Notes: generated by a model from the sequence alone, not told the origin. Shown: positions 1-5,856, counted from the stretch's first letter. The stretch is DNA of 8,567 nucleotides from Clostridia bacterium (GCA_017646945.1 JAGCLN010000183.1:1-8567), one strand, 5' to 3'. Program-made: numbers and translations.

Positions 1-762
1 AAAAGAGACGATATTAACTCTATCGTCACCTATAAAAACGACACGCACATTTTCCCCGCGCACTACCATAGGCACTTAGAAATTTTCATTTTAAAAAAAG
101 GCTGGTATTCGCTCACCGTTAACGAAGTTACTTACGACCTTTCCGCAGGTAGCATTATTATCATTGACAGTTTTGACGTGCACTCTTATGATTTTAAAGA
201 CAATTCCGTTCACGAAGACTGCGTTTTACTCGTTCCTTACGAGTTTAGAAAGTTCTTGTTTCCTGACCAAAACAAAAAAATTGCCTGCCCCGTTATTAAA
301 AGCGGTAGTTTGGTTGGCGAAGTGCTTGAACTTATCGAAAAGTATTTTGATTTAGACGATTCCGTACGCGCAGGCGCGCTCAATCTTATACTTTCGCTCA
401 TTTCAAGCAACCTTTCTTTTGCGAGCGAAACGGAAAAAGACGAGATTACGCTCATGCGCCGAATACTTAGTTTTATTCAACAAAACTATCAAGGCGACGT
501 TACAAGGAAAACTATCGCCACCGCGCTTGGATATACTGAAAGTTACGTATCGCACGTGTTCCACCGCTACGTAAATATGGGTATTTGCGAATACGTTAAC
601 CGCCTGCGCTTAGTTTACGTTAACAACACCCTTCGCTTTAACGAAAAGAAAACGATTAACGAAGTTATCTACGATGCAGGTTTTAAAAGCCAACAAACGT
701 ACTATCGCGTAAAAGCGCGCTACGGCTTACCCGACGAAAGCACTCTCGCTCAATACGACTAA
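1..762 (+). CDS. AraC-family transcriptional regulator, 5'-truncated by window edge
   Basis: The frame is open from base 1 to the TAA at 760-762, giving 253 residues without a start, so the 5' end lies outside the window. The GTG at 178 is internal (Val60) and is not the start. Residues about 14-65 look like an AraC-type cupin sensor: H21-x-H23-x-H25-x-E27-I, then a beta-rich stretch with a Gly turn (A49-G50) and a D-V-H at 59-61. The C-terminal part carries two helix-turn-helix units, about residues 168-191 (ending S-Y-V-S-H-V-F) and 218-241 (with D-A-G-F and Q-T-Y-Y), the normal AraC/XylS layout. Known for the family: cupin-type members often sense sugars and activate carbohydrate genes. 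Inference: it may control the nearby esterase or GH28 gene, but no binding site can be assigned. The family call is firm; the ligand is unknown. Confidence 0.93.
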   Translation, partial: KRDDINSIVTYKNDTHIFPAHYHRHLEIFILKKGWYSLTVNEVTYDLSAGSIIIIDSFDVHSYDFKDNSVHEDCVLLVPYEFRKFLFPDQNKKIACPVIKSGSLVGEVLELIEKYFDLDDSVRAGALNLILSLISSNLSFASETEKDEITLMRRILSFIQQNYQGDVTRKTIATALGYTESYVSHVFHRYVNMGICEYVNRLRLVYVNNTLRFNEKKTINEVIYDAGFKSQQTYYRVKARYGLPDESTLAQYD

Positions 763-768
763 TAAAAT

Positions 769-800
769 ACACGGCCTTTTAAAGACCGTGTTTTATTTTG
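769..800. terminator. Bidirectional intrinsic terminator between convergent genes
   Basis: CACGG (770-774) pairs with CCGTG (786-790), and an inner CTTT/AAAG stem continues past one mismatch. T-rich sequence follows on the + strand (TTTTATTTTG from 791), and a weaker T-rich run (TATTTTATT) follows on the - strand. It sits 7 nt after the AraC stop and just past the stop of the convergent hydrolase, so it probably serves both. Confidence 0.75.
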
Positions 801-801
801 T

Positions 802-1716
802 TTATTTTTCTATAAAGGTTAAAATATCTTGTATTACTTTATCTTTTATTGAAGGTTCGTTGAGTATTTCGTGCCTGCCGTCGTATAAACGCATTTCAAC
901 TTTTGCACCCGCTTTTTCGTAACGCTTAAATATTTTGAACATATCTTTTGTAAATTTACTAACTGCATCGTACCTACCGGATACTAACAACAAACTCTTT
1001 CCGTTAAAGGACTCGTAAGCCTTTTTTGAGTTAGCCTTTTTGTTAAGAACGATAACGTCTTGAAGCGCCGAAAGACCAAAGCGGAAATTCCTGTACTCGT
1101 CTTTATCATAACACTCTCTAACGCTTGGGTCACTCGTTAGCCAACTGCGGTGACTACCTTCGCTTTTAAAAGGCTTATTATATGAACTAAACGCAAGTTT
1201 ATCCATAAATTTGGAAACGTGCTTATCCCCCTTGAAGATTTTTAGCGTTCTTGCAAGGCAACCGCCAAGCCAACCTAAACGGCTTTTATCACCCGTACCC
1301 ATAGCGATAATCTTATCGGGATAGACTACGTTATTATTAGCAATACGAACAATAAAACTACCCAAACTATGCCCAAACAAATAGTACGGCATTTCGCCAT
1401 ATTCTTCTTTAACCGCCTTATAGAACGTTTTTACATCTTCAACAAGAAGTTTCCACCCGTTTTTATGAGCGATAAAACCAAGTTCACTTTTATCCTTTGC
1501 AGTAAAACCGTGCCCTAAATTATCAAAGGCGAAGGCTAAATATCCGTTAGATGCAACCGCCCTTAATAGTTCGTCGTATCTGCCGATATGTTCCGCCTTG
1601 CCGTGCACCACTTGAAAGTAGCCCTTTATATCACCAGAGGGCAGATAAACTTTACCGTATAGAGTGTGAATTCCATCGCAAGACGGCACTCGTTTTTCAA
1701 TAATTTTATATTCCAT
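802..1716 (-). CDS. Alpha/beta hydrolase, monoacylglycerol lipase / S33 aminopeptidase-like (Hydrolase_4)
   Basis: A 304-residue protein with the full alpha/beta-hydrolase signature. There is an oxyanion-side V-V-H38-G39 followed by E42-H-I-G-R-Y as in monoacylglycerol lipases, an N-L-G-H-G turn at 66-70, and the nucleophile elbow G115-H-S117-L-G119. The likely acid is D250 in S-G-R-Y-D and the likely base is H282 in D-G-R-H-E. The length is normal for the family and no signal peptide or membrane segment is seen, so it should be cytoplasmic. The family hydrolyses monoacylglycerols, lysophospholipids or other small esters; the substrate here is unknown. The ATG at 1716 has no Shine-Dalgarno before it and lies where a good promoter would begin transcription, so the mRNA is probably leaderless. 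No better in-frame start follows. It is divergent from the SGNH esterase and convergent with the AraC gene. Confidence 0.92.
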   Translation of the reverse strand: MEYKIIEKRVPSCDGIHTLYGKVYLPSGDIKGYFQVVHGKAEHIGRYDELLRAVASNGYLAFAFDNLGHGFTAKDKSELGFIAHKNGWKLLVEDVKTFYKAVKEEYGEMPYYLFGHSLGSFIVRIANNNVVYPDKIIAMGTGDKSRLGWLGGCLARTLKIFKGDKHVSKFMDKLAFSSYNKPFKSEGSHRSWLTSDPSVRECYDKDEYRNFRFGLSALQDVIVLNKKANSKKAYESFNGKSLLLVSGRYDAVSKFTKDMFKIFKRYEKAGAKVEMRLYDGRHEILNEPSIKDKVIQDILTFIEK

Positions 1717-1722
1717 ACAAGT

Positions 1723-1751
1723 ATTTTAGCACAAAAAAATAACTTTTTCAA
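1723..1751 (-). promoter_or_regulatory. Promoter of the alpha/beta hydrolase gene (leaderless)
   Basis: Read on the - strand: TTGAAA (1751-1746), 17-nt spacer, TAAAAT (1728-1723), with a TG one base before the -10 (extended -10). Counting -12 to -7 for the -10 box places +1 at base 1716, the A of the start codon. The -35 box lies 2 bp from the -35 box of the opposing promoter. Confidence 0.75.
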
Positions 1752-1753
1752 TA

Positions 1754-1782
1754 TTGACAATCGCTTTTATTATTTATATAAT
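1754..1782 (+). promoter_or_regulatory. Promoter of the SGNH esterase gene, perfect consensus
   Basis: TTGACA (1754-1759), 17-nt spacer, TATAAT (1777-1782): an exact vegetative (sigma-A type) consensus. Transcription should begin near 1789, leaving a leader of about 20 nt that holds the AGGAGA ribosome binding site at 1801-1806. Confidence 0.88.
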
Positions 1783-1810
1783 AAAAAGGTATAAAACTTT
1801 AGGAGATATT

Positions 1811-2884
1811 ATGAAACTTTCCGATTTTGACAAAAACTTTGCCCTGCCCGAAATGAGCGAGAAAGACGTTGTTTGGTACGACCCGAATTTAGAGCCTTTC
1901 ACTTTACACGGCCTTTACTACGATAGCCAAACCCCCGTATATAGAAGAATGCCGGACGAAGTTGCTAAAACCGTTAATAACGGCGTTAGATACGGCGCAA
2001 CCTACGGCGTTGGCGGTAGAATCCGCTTTATTACGGATAGCCCGTATATCGCTATCAAATGTTCCTGCCCGAGCGAAAACGTTATGGCGAGAATGCCGAT
2101 ATTCGGCTCGCACTCTCTTGCGCTTTACGTTGACGGCAAGTTTTCTAACTGCTTTTATATGGAAGATAAGGATATTTGGAACGCCAAGCCAAACACTATG
2201 GCTTTTTGCCGTTCTATCCGCTACGATGAGCACTTTAAGCAAAGGGAAATCGAAATTTGCTTTCCTTTATACAACGCGATTAACACCTTATTTATCGGCG
2301 TAAAGGAAGGTAGCGTAGTTCTTCCACCAAAGCCATACAAACACGAAAAACCTATCGTTTACTACGGCTCATCAATAACACAAGGCGGTTGCGCGTCCCA
2401 CCCAGGCAACGAATACCCTGCAATCATTTCACGTATGCTCGATACCGATTATATCAACCTTGGTTTTTCCGGTAGCGCAAAAGCCGAGCCTACTATGATA
2501 GAGTATCTTTCAAGCCTTGACCCAAGCGTTTTCGTTTTGGATTACGACCACAATTCACCTACGGAAGAATATCTAAAATCGTCCTATCCCCCACTTTATA
2601 ATGGAATTAGGGCAAAACACCCGACCACGCCTATCGTTATGATATCATCGCCCAACGTTGAGTATATGTACCACGGAAACGAGCGTAAAGAAATCATTTA
2701 CGATATCTACAAGCAAGCCGTTGCAAGCGGGGACAAAAACCTTTATTTTATTGACGGCTACTCTCTCTTTGGCGATGAAGACCGCGACCTTTGTACCGTT
2801 GACTGTTGCCACCCCAACGACCTTGGCTTTTACCGTATGGCAAAGGGGATAATCCCAACGCTTTATAAAATACTTAACAAATAA
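1811..2884 (+). CDS. SGNH/GDSL hydrolase with N-terminal beta domain (probable carbohydrate esterase)
   Basis: The start is the ATG at 1811, 5 nt after AGGAG; the frame is open back to a TTG at 1754, but that TTG is the -35 box. The 357-residue protein has an N-terminal beta-rich domain (about 20-170, with G-L-Y-Y near 34 and Y-R-R-M-P at 44-48) resembling the GxDLY domain. A C-terminal SGNH domain of the Lipase_GDSL_3 type follows. Its catalytic blocks are visible: G186-S-S188-I-T-Q-G-G (nucleophile Ser188), N216-L-G-F-S-G221 (oxyanion Gly), D244-Y-D-H-N248 (oxyanion Asn) and D331-C-C-H334 (Asp/His of the triad). No signal peptide is seen, so it is probably cytoplasmic. The family removes acetyl or other acyl groups, often from carbohydrates. 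Being next to GH28, it may deacetylate pectin-type oligosaccharides (inference). It is monocistronic with its own terminator. Confidence 0.93.
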   Translation: MKLSDFDKNFALPEMSEKDVVWYDPNLEPFTLHGLYYDSQTPVYRRMPDEVAKTVNNGVRYGATYGVGGRIRFITDSPYIAIKCSCPSENVMARMPIFGSHSLALYVDGKFSNCFYMEDKDIWNAKPNTMAFCRSIRYDEHFKQREIEICFPLYNAINTLFIGVKEGSVVLPPKPYKHEKPIVYYGSSITQGGCASHPGNEYPAIISRMLDTDYINLGFSGSAKAEPTMIEYLSSLDPSVFVLDYDHNSPTEEYLKSSYPPLYNGIRAKHPTTPIVMISSPNVEYMYHGNERKEIIYDIYKQAVASGDKNLYFIDGYSLFGDEDRDLCTVDCCHPNDLGFYRMAKGIIPTLYKILNK

Positions 2885-2885
2885 C

Positions 2886-2920
2886 AAAAGCGATTGCGTT
2901 ATGCAATCGCTTTTATATTT
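2886..2920 (+). terminator. Intrinsic terminator of the SGNH esterase gene
   Basis: AAAAGCGATTGC (2886-2897) and GCAATCGCTTTT (2903-2914) form a perfect 12-bp stem with the loop GTTAT, followed by TATATTTGC. It starts 1 nt after the stop codon. Confidence 0.9.
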
Positions 2921-2929
2921 GCTTTTTAC

Positions 2930-2987
2930 ACGGTAGCCTTGGCTAAACAATCGTCTTGCAAAATATTTCACGGTTTTAATACCGCTT
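2930..2987 (+). repeat. Intergenic repeat, copy 1 (direct)
   Basis: This 58-nt segment begins ACGGTAGCCTTGGCTAAAC and ends TTTTAATACCGCTT. It matches copy 3 (3097-3158) with 4 substitutions and one 4-nt gap. It lies between the esterase terminator and the 3' end of GH28 and contains no gene. Confidence 0.9.
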
Positions 2988-3004
2988 TTTAAACGCCAAG
3001 GCGA

Positions 3005-3089
3005 AATAACGATAACGGTTGATTTAATTAAAATCGGCAAACGCAAGCAAGACGGTTGCGTTAGTTAAATTTAGCCAAGGTATGCGTAC
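3005..3089 (-). repeat. Intergenic repeat, copy 2 (inverted, diverged)
   Basis: Read on the - strand this segment has the same order of blocks as copies 1 and 3: GTACG, then CCTTGGCTAAA (3080-3070), CGTCTTGC (3054-3047), TTTTAATTAAATCAACCG (3033-3016) and TTATCGTTATT. Insertions separate the blocks, so it is an older or more diverged copy in opposite orientation. Confidence 0.7.
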
Positions 3090-3114
3090 TCTCTGTACGG
3101 TAGCCTTGGCTAAA
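3070..3114. repeat. Long inverted repeat (hairpin) joining repeat copies 2 and 3
   Basis: TTTAGCCAAGG (3070-3080) pairs with CCTTGGCTAAA (3104-3114), and inside it CGTAC (3085-3089) pairs with GTACG (3095-3099) around the loop TCTCT. It arises where an inverted and a direct repeat copy meet. It lies about 65 nt past the GH28 stop and could end that transcript, since the - strand continues TTGGCTAAATTTAAC, but its T run is poor. Confidence 0.75.
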
Positions 3115-3158
3115 CAATCGTATTGCGAAGTGTTTCACGGTTTTAATATCAACCGCTT
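3097..3158 (+). repeat. Intergenic repeat, copy 3 (direct)
   Basis: This 62-nt segment has the same start as copy 1 and ends TTTTAATATCAACCGCTT. Compared with copy 1 it has 4 substitutions and the 4 extra bases TCAA near its end. Similarity with inverted copy 2 continues a little further (ATAGTTATT against TCGTTATT). It ends about 20 nt before the GH28 stop codon. Confidence 0.9.
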
Positions 3159-3178
3159 ATAGTTATTGAGCCTACCCC

Positions 3179-4468
3179 CTATTCAACTAAGATAGTGGGG
3201 CGTTCGTCTTTATCAACCGTTTCAACGGTAACGTTTTGTAAGGTTGCGTTTTTAACGCCTTTAACGAACAATCCGCTTGCAGGAAGAACTTTGCCGAACA
3301 TTGCGCCGTCTGCATAGCCCGTGGGGTTAGCAATAAAACTGCTTTCCGCAATCGTTTTACCACCAAGCACTTTTAAGTGAACGTTGGTAAGGGTAACGTT
3401 TTCAAACGGATTATCAGTCATATTAACGATATTGCTCGTAATACAATCGTTAGTTTGATATTCACTACCTTCGCAGATTGCAGGATACCAGAAATCTATC
3501 GACTTATACGGCTTATCGTTATTATCCGCATAAATATTAGAAATGCTAACGTTCTTGATTGAGCCGATAGGCGTGCCTTCGGGCGCTCTCATACGCCTGC
3601 CGAGTACCATAAAGATAGGGCAAGCAACGTTTTCCATCATAACGTTTGAAATGTTAACGGCTTCAATATTAGCGCCGTCGATAGACTCTATTGAAATACC
3701 CGTACATCTTACGTTGTAAATGGTACAGTTATTGATAGTGATATACTTCATATCGCCGGTAGTTTCCGTGCCGAACTTGATAGCGTTGCATCTTGACGAG
3801 ATAACGCAGTTTGAAACGGTTATGTGCTTGCAAGGAACAACCTTTCCGTCGTAAAGCGAAGTTTTAAATACGATAGCGTCGTCACCGCAAAGCAAGTTAC
3901 AGTCGGAAATAATAACGTTTTCAGACCCGTCAGGCGAAATACCGTCGATATGAGTTCTTAAATAAAGCCCGCGAATAAATACCGTTTTGCATCTACCAAG
4001 AAGTATTGCAAGGTCGGTTGCGTTGTGAATTTGAAGGTCGGTAATAGTAATGTTTTCAGAATTTTTAATAGAAATTACTTTTGCGCCCCTGTGGTATGCG
4101 CCACGCTTATTCTCATCTTCCCATTGAGATTGCATATCGATATACGCTCTACCCTTCAAGGAAATATTCTTAACGTCAGTCGCGTAGAAAAGCGATTTTG
4201 TGTAACTACTATGAGAAACGTCTTGATAAAGTGGCGAGGTTAAAAACTCGTCTGCATAAAAATCGTCAAGGTTTTTAGAACCTAATAACACCGCGCCGTC
4301 TTCAAACAAAATAGAAGTGTCGCTTTTAAGTTCAACGGTGCCGAGCAAATAAGTGCCAACGGGAACGAAAAGCGTTTGCTTACTAGCGCTTGCGGTGTCT
4401 ACCGCTTTTTGAAATGCTTCAGTATGTAAAACTTCGTTACCTGTTAAAAAATCTTTTAAATTAATCAT
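3179..4468 (-). CDS. Glycoside hydrolase family 28 (polygalacturonase / rhamnogalacturonase type)
   Basis: A 429-residue right-handed beta-helix protein, with repeated strand-turn words such as N-I-T-I, N-V-I-I-S-D-C and Y-I-T-I-N-N-C across about 95-310. GH28 active-site elements are visible: H173-I-D175-G in place of N-T-D-G, and G195-D196-D197-A in place of the D-D motif. The usual G-H-G is absent: residues 226-234 read R-C-N-A-I-K-F-G-T, as I recall from bacterial GH28 subgroups far from fungal endo-polygalacturonases. The protein starts M-I-N-L-K-D-F with no signal peptide, so it likely works in the cytoplasm on imported oligosaccharides, as an exo-type enzyme (inference). GH28 hydrolyses alpha-1,4 galacturonosyl or rhamnogalacturonan bonds; the exact substrate is open. 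The start is set by AAGGGG (RBS, 4483-4478) 9 nt upstream, unlike the AGGAG used by neighbours. It is convergent with the SGNH esterase. Confidence 0.92.
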   Translation of the reverse strand: MINLKDFLTGNEVLHTEAFQKAVDTASASKQTLFVPVGTYLLGTVELKSDTSILFEDGAVLLGSKNLDDFYADEFLTSPLYQDVSHSSYTKSLFYATDVKNISLKGRAYIDMQSQWEDENKRGAYHRGAKVISIKNSENITITDLQIHNATDLAILLGRCKTVFIRGLYLRTHIDGISPDGSENVIISDCNLLCGDDAIVFKTSLYDGKVVPCKHITVSNCVISSRCNAIKFGTETTGDMKYITINNCTIYNVRCTGISIESIDGANIEAVNISNVMMENVACPIFMVLGRRMRAPEGTPIGSIKNVSISNIYADNNDKPYKSIDFWYPAICEGSEYQTNDCITSNIVNMTDNPFENVTLTNVHLKVLGGKTIAESSFIANPTGYADGAMFGKVLPASGLFVKGVKNATLQNVTVETVDKDERPTILVE

Positions 4469-4496
4469 AAGTTATTACCCCTTAATTATTAAAGTT

Positions 4497-4525
4497 ATTT
4501 TATCATAGAATAACGCGTTTTGCAA
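4497..4525 (-). promoter_or_regulatory. Promoter of the GH28 gene
   Basis: On the - strand: TTGCAA (4525-4520), 17-nt spacer, TAAAAT (4502-4497). This gives a leader of about 22 nt containing AAGGGG. The word AATACCGCT abuts the -35 box on its upstream side. Confidence 0.65.
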
Positions 4526-4616
4526 GCGGTATTTCAACCTTTTTACACAACCTGCAACTCAATAATAAAAATTTTTCATTTTCACTCATTTTTCACTTTA
4601 ATACCGCTAATTTTGG
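4526..4616. promoter_or_regulatory. Candidate control region between GH28 and small RNA promoters
   Basis: This stretch of about 90 bp between two outward-facing promoters has no gene. It holds the arms of an inverted repeat, AGCGGTATT (4525-4533) and AATACCGCT (4600-4608), one next to each promoter. It also holds two TTTTCAC words exactly 11 bp apart (4579-4585, 4590-4596). These could be regulator sites; no protein can be assigned from the sequence. Confidence 0.35.
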
Positions 4617-4645
4617 TTGACATTAAATTTTCAATTTTGTATAAT
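4617..4645 (+). promoter_or_regulatory. Perfect consensus promoter with no protein gene downstream (small RNA)
   Basis: TTGACA (4617-4622), 17-nt spacer, TATAAT (4640-4645), identical in form to the promoters of the SGNH and antiporter genes. The next 120 nt hold hairpins and a terminator but no credible reading frame, so this promoter should make a short RNA starting near 4652. Confidence 0.85.
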
Positions 4646-4651
4646 CATATC

Positions 4652-4770
4652 GTAAAAACGCGTTTTTATCCCCCATAAAAACGCTATTACTCTAAGCGCA
4701 CTATAATAACCCCTACCACATATAACGGTGCGCGCCAACCCGTCAAGCAAGCCTTACGGGTTTTATTTTT
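4652..4770 (+). ncRNA. Putative small RNA with two C-rich hairpin loops
   Basis: This unit of about 119 nt lies between a perfect promoter and an intrinsic terminator. Hairpin 1 (4660-4684) is a perfect 10-bp stem, GCGTTTTTAT with ATAAAAACGC, around a loop of five C. Hairpin 2 (4696-4733) has the stem GCGCAC with GTGCGC, probably continued by TATA/TATA, and exposes AACCCCTACC. Hairpin 3 is the terminator. Exposed C-rich loops are a known feature of regulatory small RNAs in Firmicutes, where they pair with G-rich ribosome binding sites. ACCCCT (4709-4714) can pair with AGGGGT in the GH28 ribosome binding site. It matches no RNA family I can name, and the ends are estimated. A riboswitch or leader is unlikely because no + strand gene follows. 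Confidence 0.65.
4737..4770 (+). terminator. Intrinsic terminator of the small RNA
   Basis: AACCCGT (4737-4743) pairs with ACGGGTT (4756-4762), with a further AAG/CTT pairing inside the loop, followed by TTATTTTTT. No protein gene ends nearby on this strand, which supports a dedicated short transcript. Confidence 0.85.
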
Positions 4771-4780
4771 TATAAAAAGC

Positions 4781-4813
4781 AATTTAAAAGCGGTGAGGCG
4801 CGCCTCACCGCTT
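4781..4813. terminator. Terminator of the first YwaF-like gene (26-bp perfect palindrome)
   Basis: Bases 4788-4813 are a perfect palindrome with arms AAGCGGTGAGGCG and CGCCTCACCGCTT. It lies 6 nt beyond the stop codon of the - strand gene. On that strand TTAAATT follows; on the + strand ATTTTGTT follows, so it may also back up the small RNA terminator. Confidence 0.8.
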
Positions 4814-4819
4814 ATTTTG

Positions 4820-5800
4820 TTAATCTTTTACTTCTTCTTCAACTTTTGTTTCTTCTTCGGTTTCAGCCTTGTTTTTGCGGTTCTTAAAGTATTCTTTAAC
4901 GCCACCGATAAACACTTTTGCTTTGCCGTAATAAACCTTCATATCATTAGCGAAGTTCTTGCGGTCGAAAATCATGCACAAGCCGAATGCAAGCGGGGTG
5001 ATTAAGATATAGCCGGGAACAATCATCCAGAACCAAGGCCAGTATTTTTCTTGACCTGCGTAAGGGCCAACGGGAACTTTTGTAAAGAACTCAGGGCAGA
5101 AGATTGCGAAGAAATTACCAATCGCATCGTTAGAACCAGGGCCGTAGATGTAAGAAGTGTTCTTCCAGTTGATATCATAGAACGCGCTCCAGTAATCGGT
5201 TTCGAGTTGATATTCGGTAAAACCTGCGCCCCTAATGGGAATATAACCAAGTTCAGACTGGAACCATTGATTTAAAATGATAAAGAGCATTAAGAGTAAA
5301 ACGCCGGTGGGCGCCCACAATACGCGCTTCCAAGATAAAGTGTGGTGCTTTAAAAGTACCATTAAAAGCGGAATTGCCATTACCATCCAGTGGTGATAGT
5401 AGAATCTTACGATATCCCAAAATTCACCGAGTTGGTTTGACTTTGCCAAAGGTTCTTGCGGATAGAAAAGGGCTATTAAACCACTAAGCACACCGATATA
5501 GAACATATATTCCTTTGCTTTTTTGTTCTTCATTAAGTAAATGAAGGGGAAAAGCGCAATGTTTGCGCCACAAATGTTAACAAACCAAGAGTCTCTAAGC
5601 ATTCTCGCTTCATCTACCGAGTACGGCGGAATAAACACTTTTAAGAAGTGAAGCAATAAGCCGAACGCTAAGAAAGAGAATAATACTATTTTTTGAGTTC
5701 TTACCTTTCTGTTTCTCAAAGCGTAGTAAATACCTACAACTCCGCCTGCCGAAAGCAATAACCAGAAAAAGTACCAACCGTTAAACATTTTTATTTCCAT
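4820..5800 (-). CDS. YwaF / TIGR02206-like integral membrane protein with acidic tail
   Basis: A 326-residue polytopic membrane protein. Hydrophobic segments lie near 8-26, 38-56, 72-90, 97-114, 134-150, 160-178 and 256-277. The core order fits the YwaF/TIGR02206 family of unknown function: R-N-R after the first segment, C77 in N-I-C-G-A-N, F-Y-P at 112-114, and H136-H137 opening the next segment. Unlike the second YwaF-like protein in this window, it has an about 75-residue, Trp/Tyr/Gly-rich loop (180-255) before the last segment. It also has a charged tail (about 278-326) ending in many Glu and Lys. The start at 5800 is supported by AGGAG (5812-5808) 7 nt upstream, not the Met at residue 5. 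It is monocistronic and divergent from the antiporter gene. The family call is moderate; no function is known. Confidence 0.8.
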   Translation of the reverse strand: MEIKMFNGWYFFWLLLSAGGVVGIYYALRNRKVRTQKIVLFSFLAFGLLLHFLKVFIPPYSVDEARMLRDSWFVNICGANIALFPFIYLMKNKKAKEYMFYIGVLSGLIALFYPQEPLAKSNQLGEFWDIVRFYYHHWMVMAIPLLMVLLKHHTLSWKRVLWAPTGVLLLMLFIILNQWFQSELGYIPIRGAGFTEYQLETDYWSAFYDINWKNTSYIYGPGSNDAIGNFFAIFCPEFFTKVPVGPYAGQEKYWPWFWMIVPGYILITPLAFGLCMIFDRKNFANDMKVYYGKAKVFIGGVKEYFKNRKNKAETEEETKVEEEVKD

Positions 5801-5856
5801 ACTGTATCTCCTAGTAAAAAAAGTAGTAATTTCGTGTTTTCACACAGTTTTCACAT

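Noticed and set aside
178..180. GTG at 178 as the start of the AraC-family gene
   Set aside because: The frame is open to base 1 and the upstream residues form a recognisable cupin domain (H-x-H-x-H-x-E), so the gene extends beyond the window.
1754..1810. N-terminal extension of the SGNH esterase to a TTG at 1754
   Set aside because: The TTG is the first half of a perfect -35 box, and transcription should start near 1789. ATG 1811 has an AGGAGA site at proper spacing.
2645..3046. 133-codon reading frame on the - strand
   Set aside because: It overlaps the SGNH esterase antisense and crosses its terminator and repeat copy 1; it has no recognisable domain.
2930..3158. CRISPR array
   Set aside because: There are only three copies, one inverted and diverged, with no regular spacers and no cas genes.
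4652..4770. Riboswitch or attenuator leader
   Set aside because: No + strand gene follows; the next gene is on the - strand, and the terminator closes the unit. No known aptamer core was recognised.
4728..4775. 15-codon GTG reading frame inside the small RNA
   Set aside because: It has no ribosome binding site and runs through the terminator hairpin and U tract, so it is most likely chance.
5023..5275. Overlapping short frames of about 75 codons on both strands
   Set aside because: They lie within the first YwaF-like gene in other frames, with no ribosome binding site or known motif.
5837..5855. DnaA boxes or an origin at the TTTTCACA words
   Set aside because: They lack the central C of the usual TTATCCACA box, and there are only two, placed at a promoter with no replication gene nearby.
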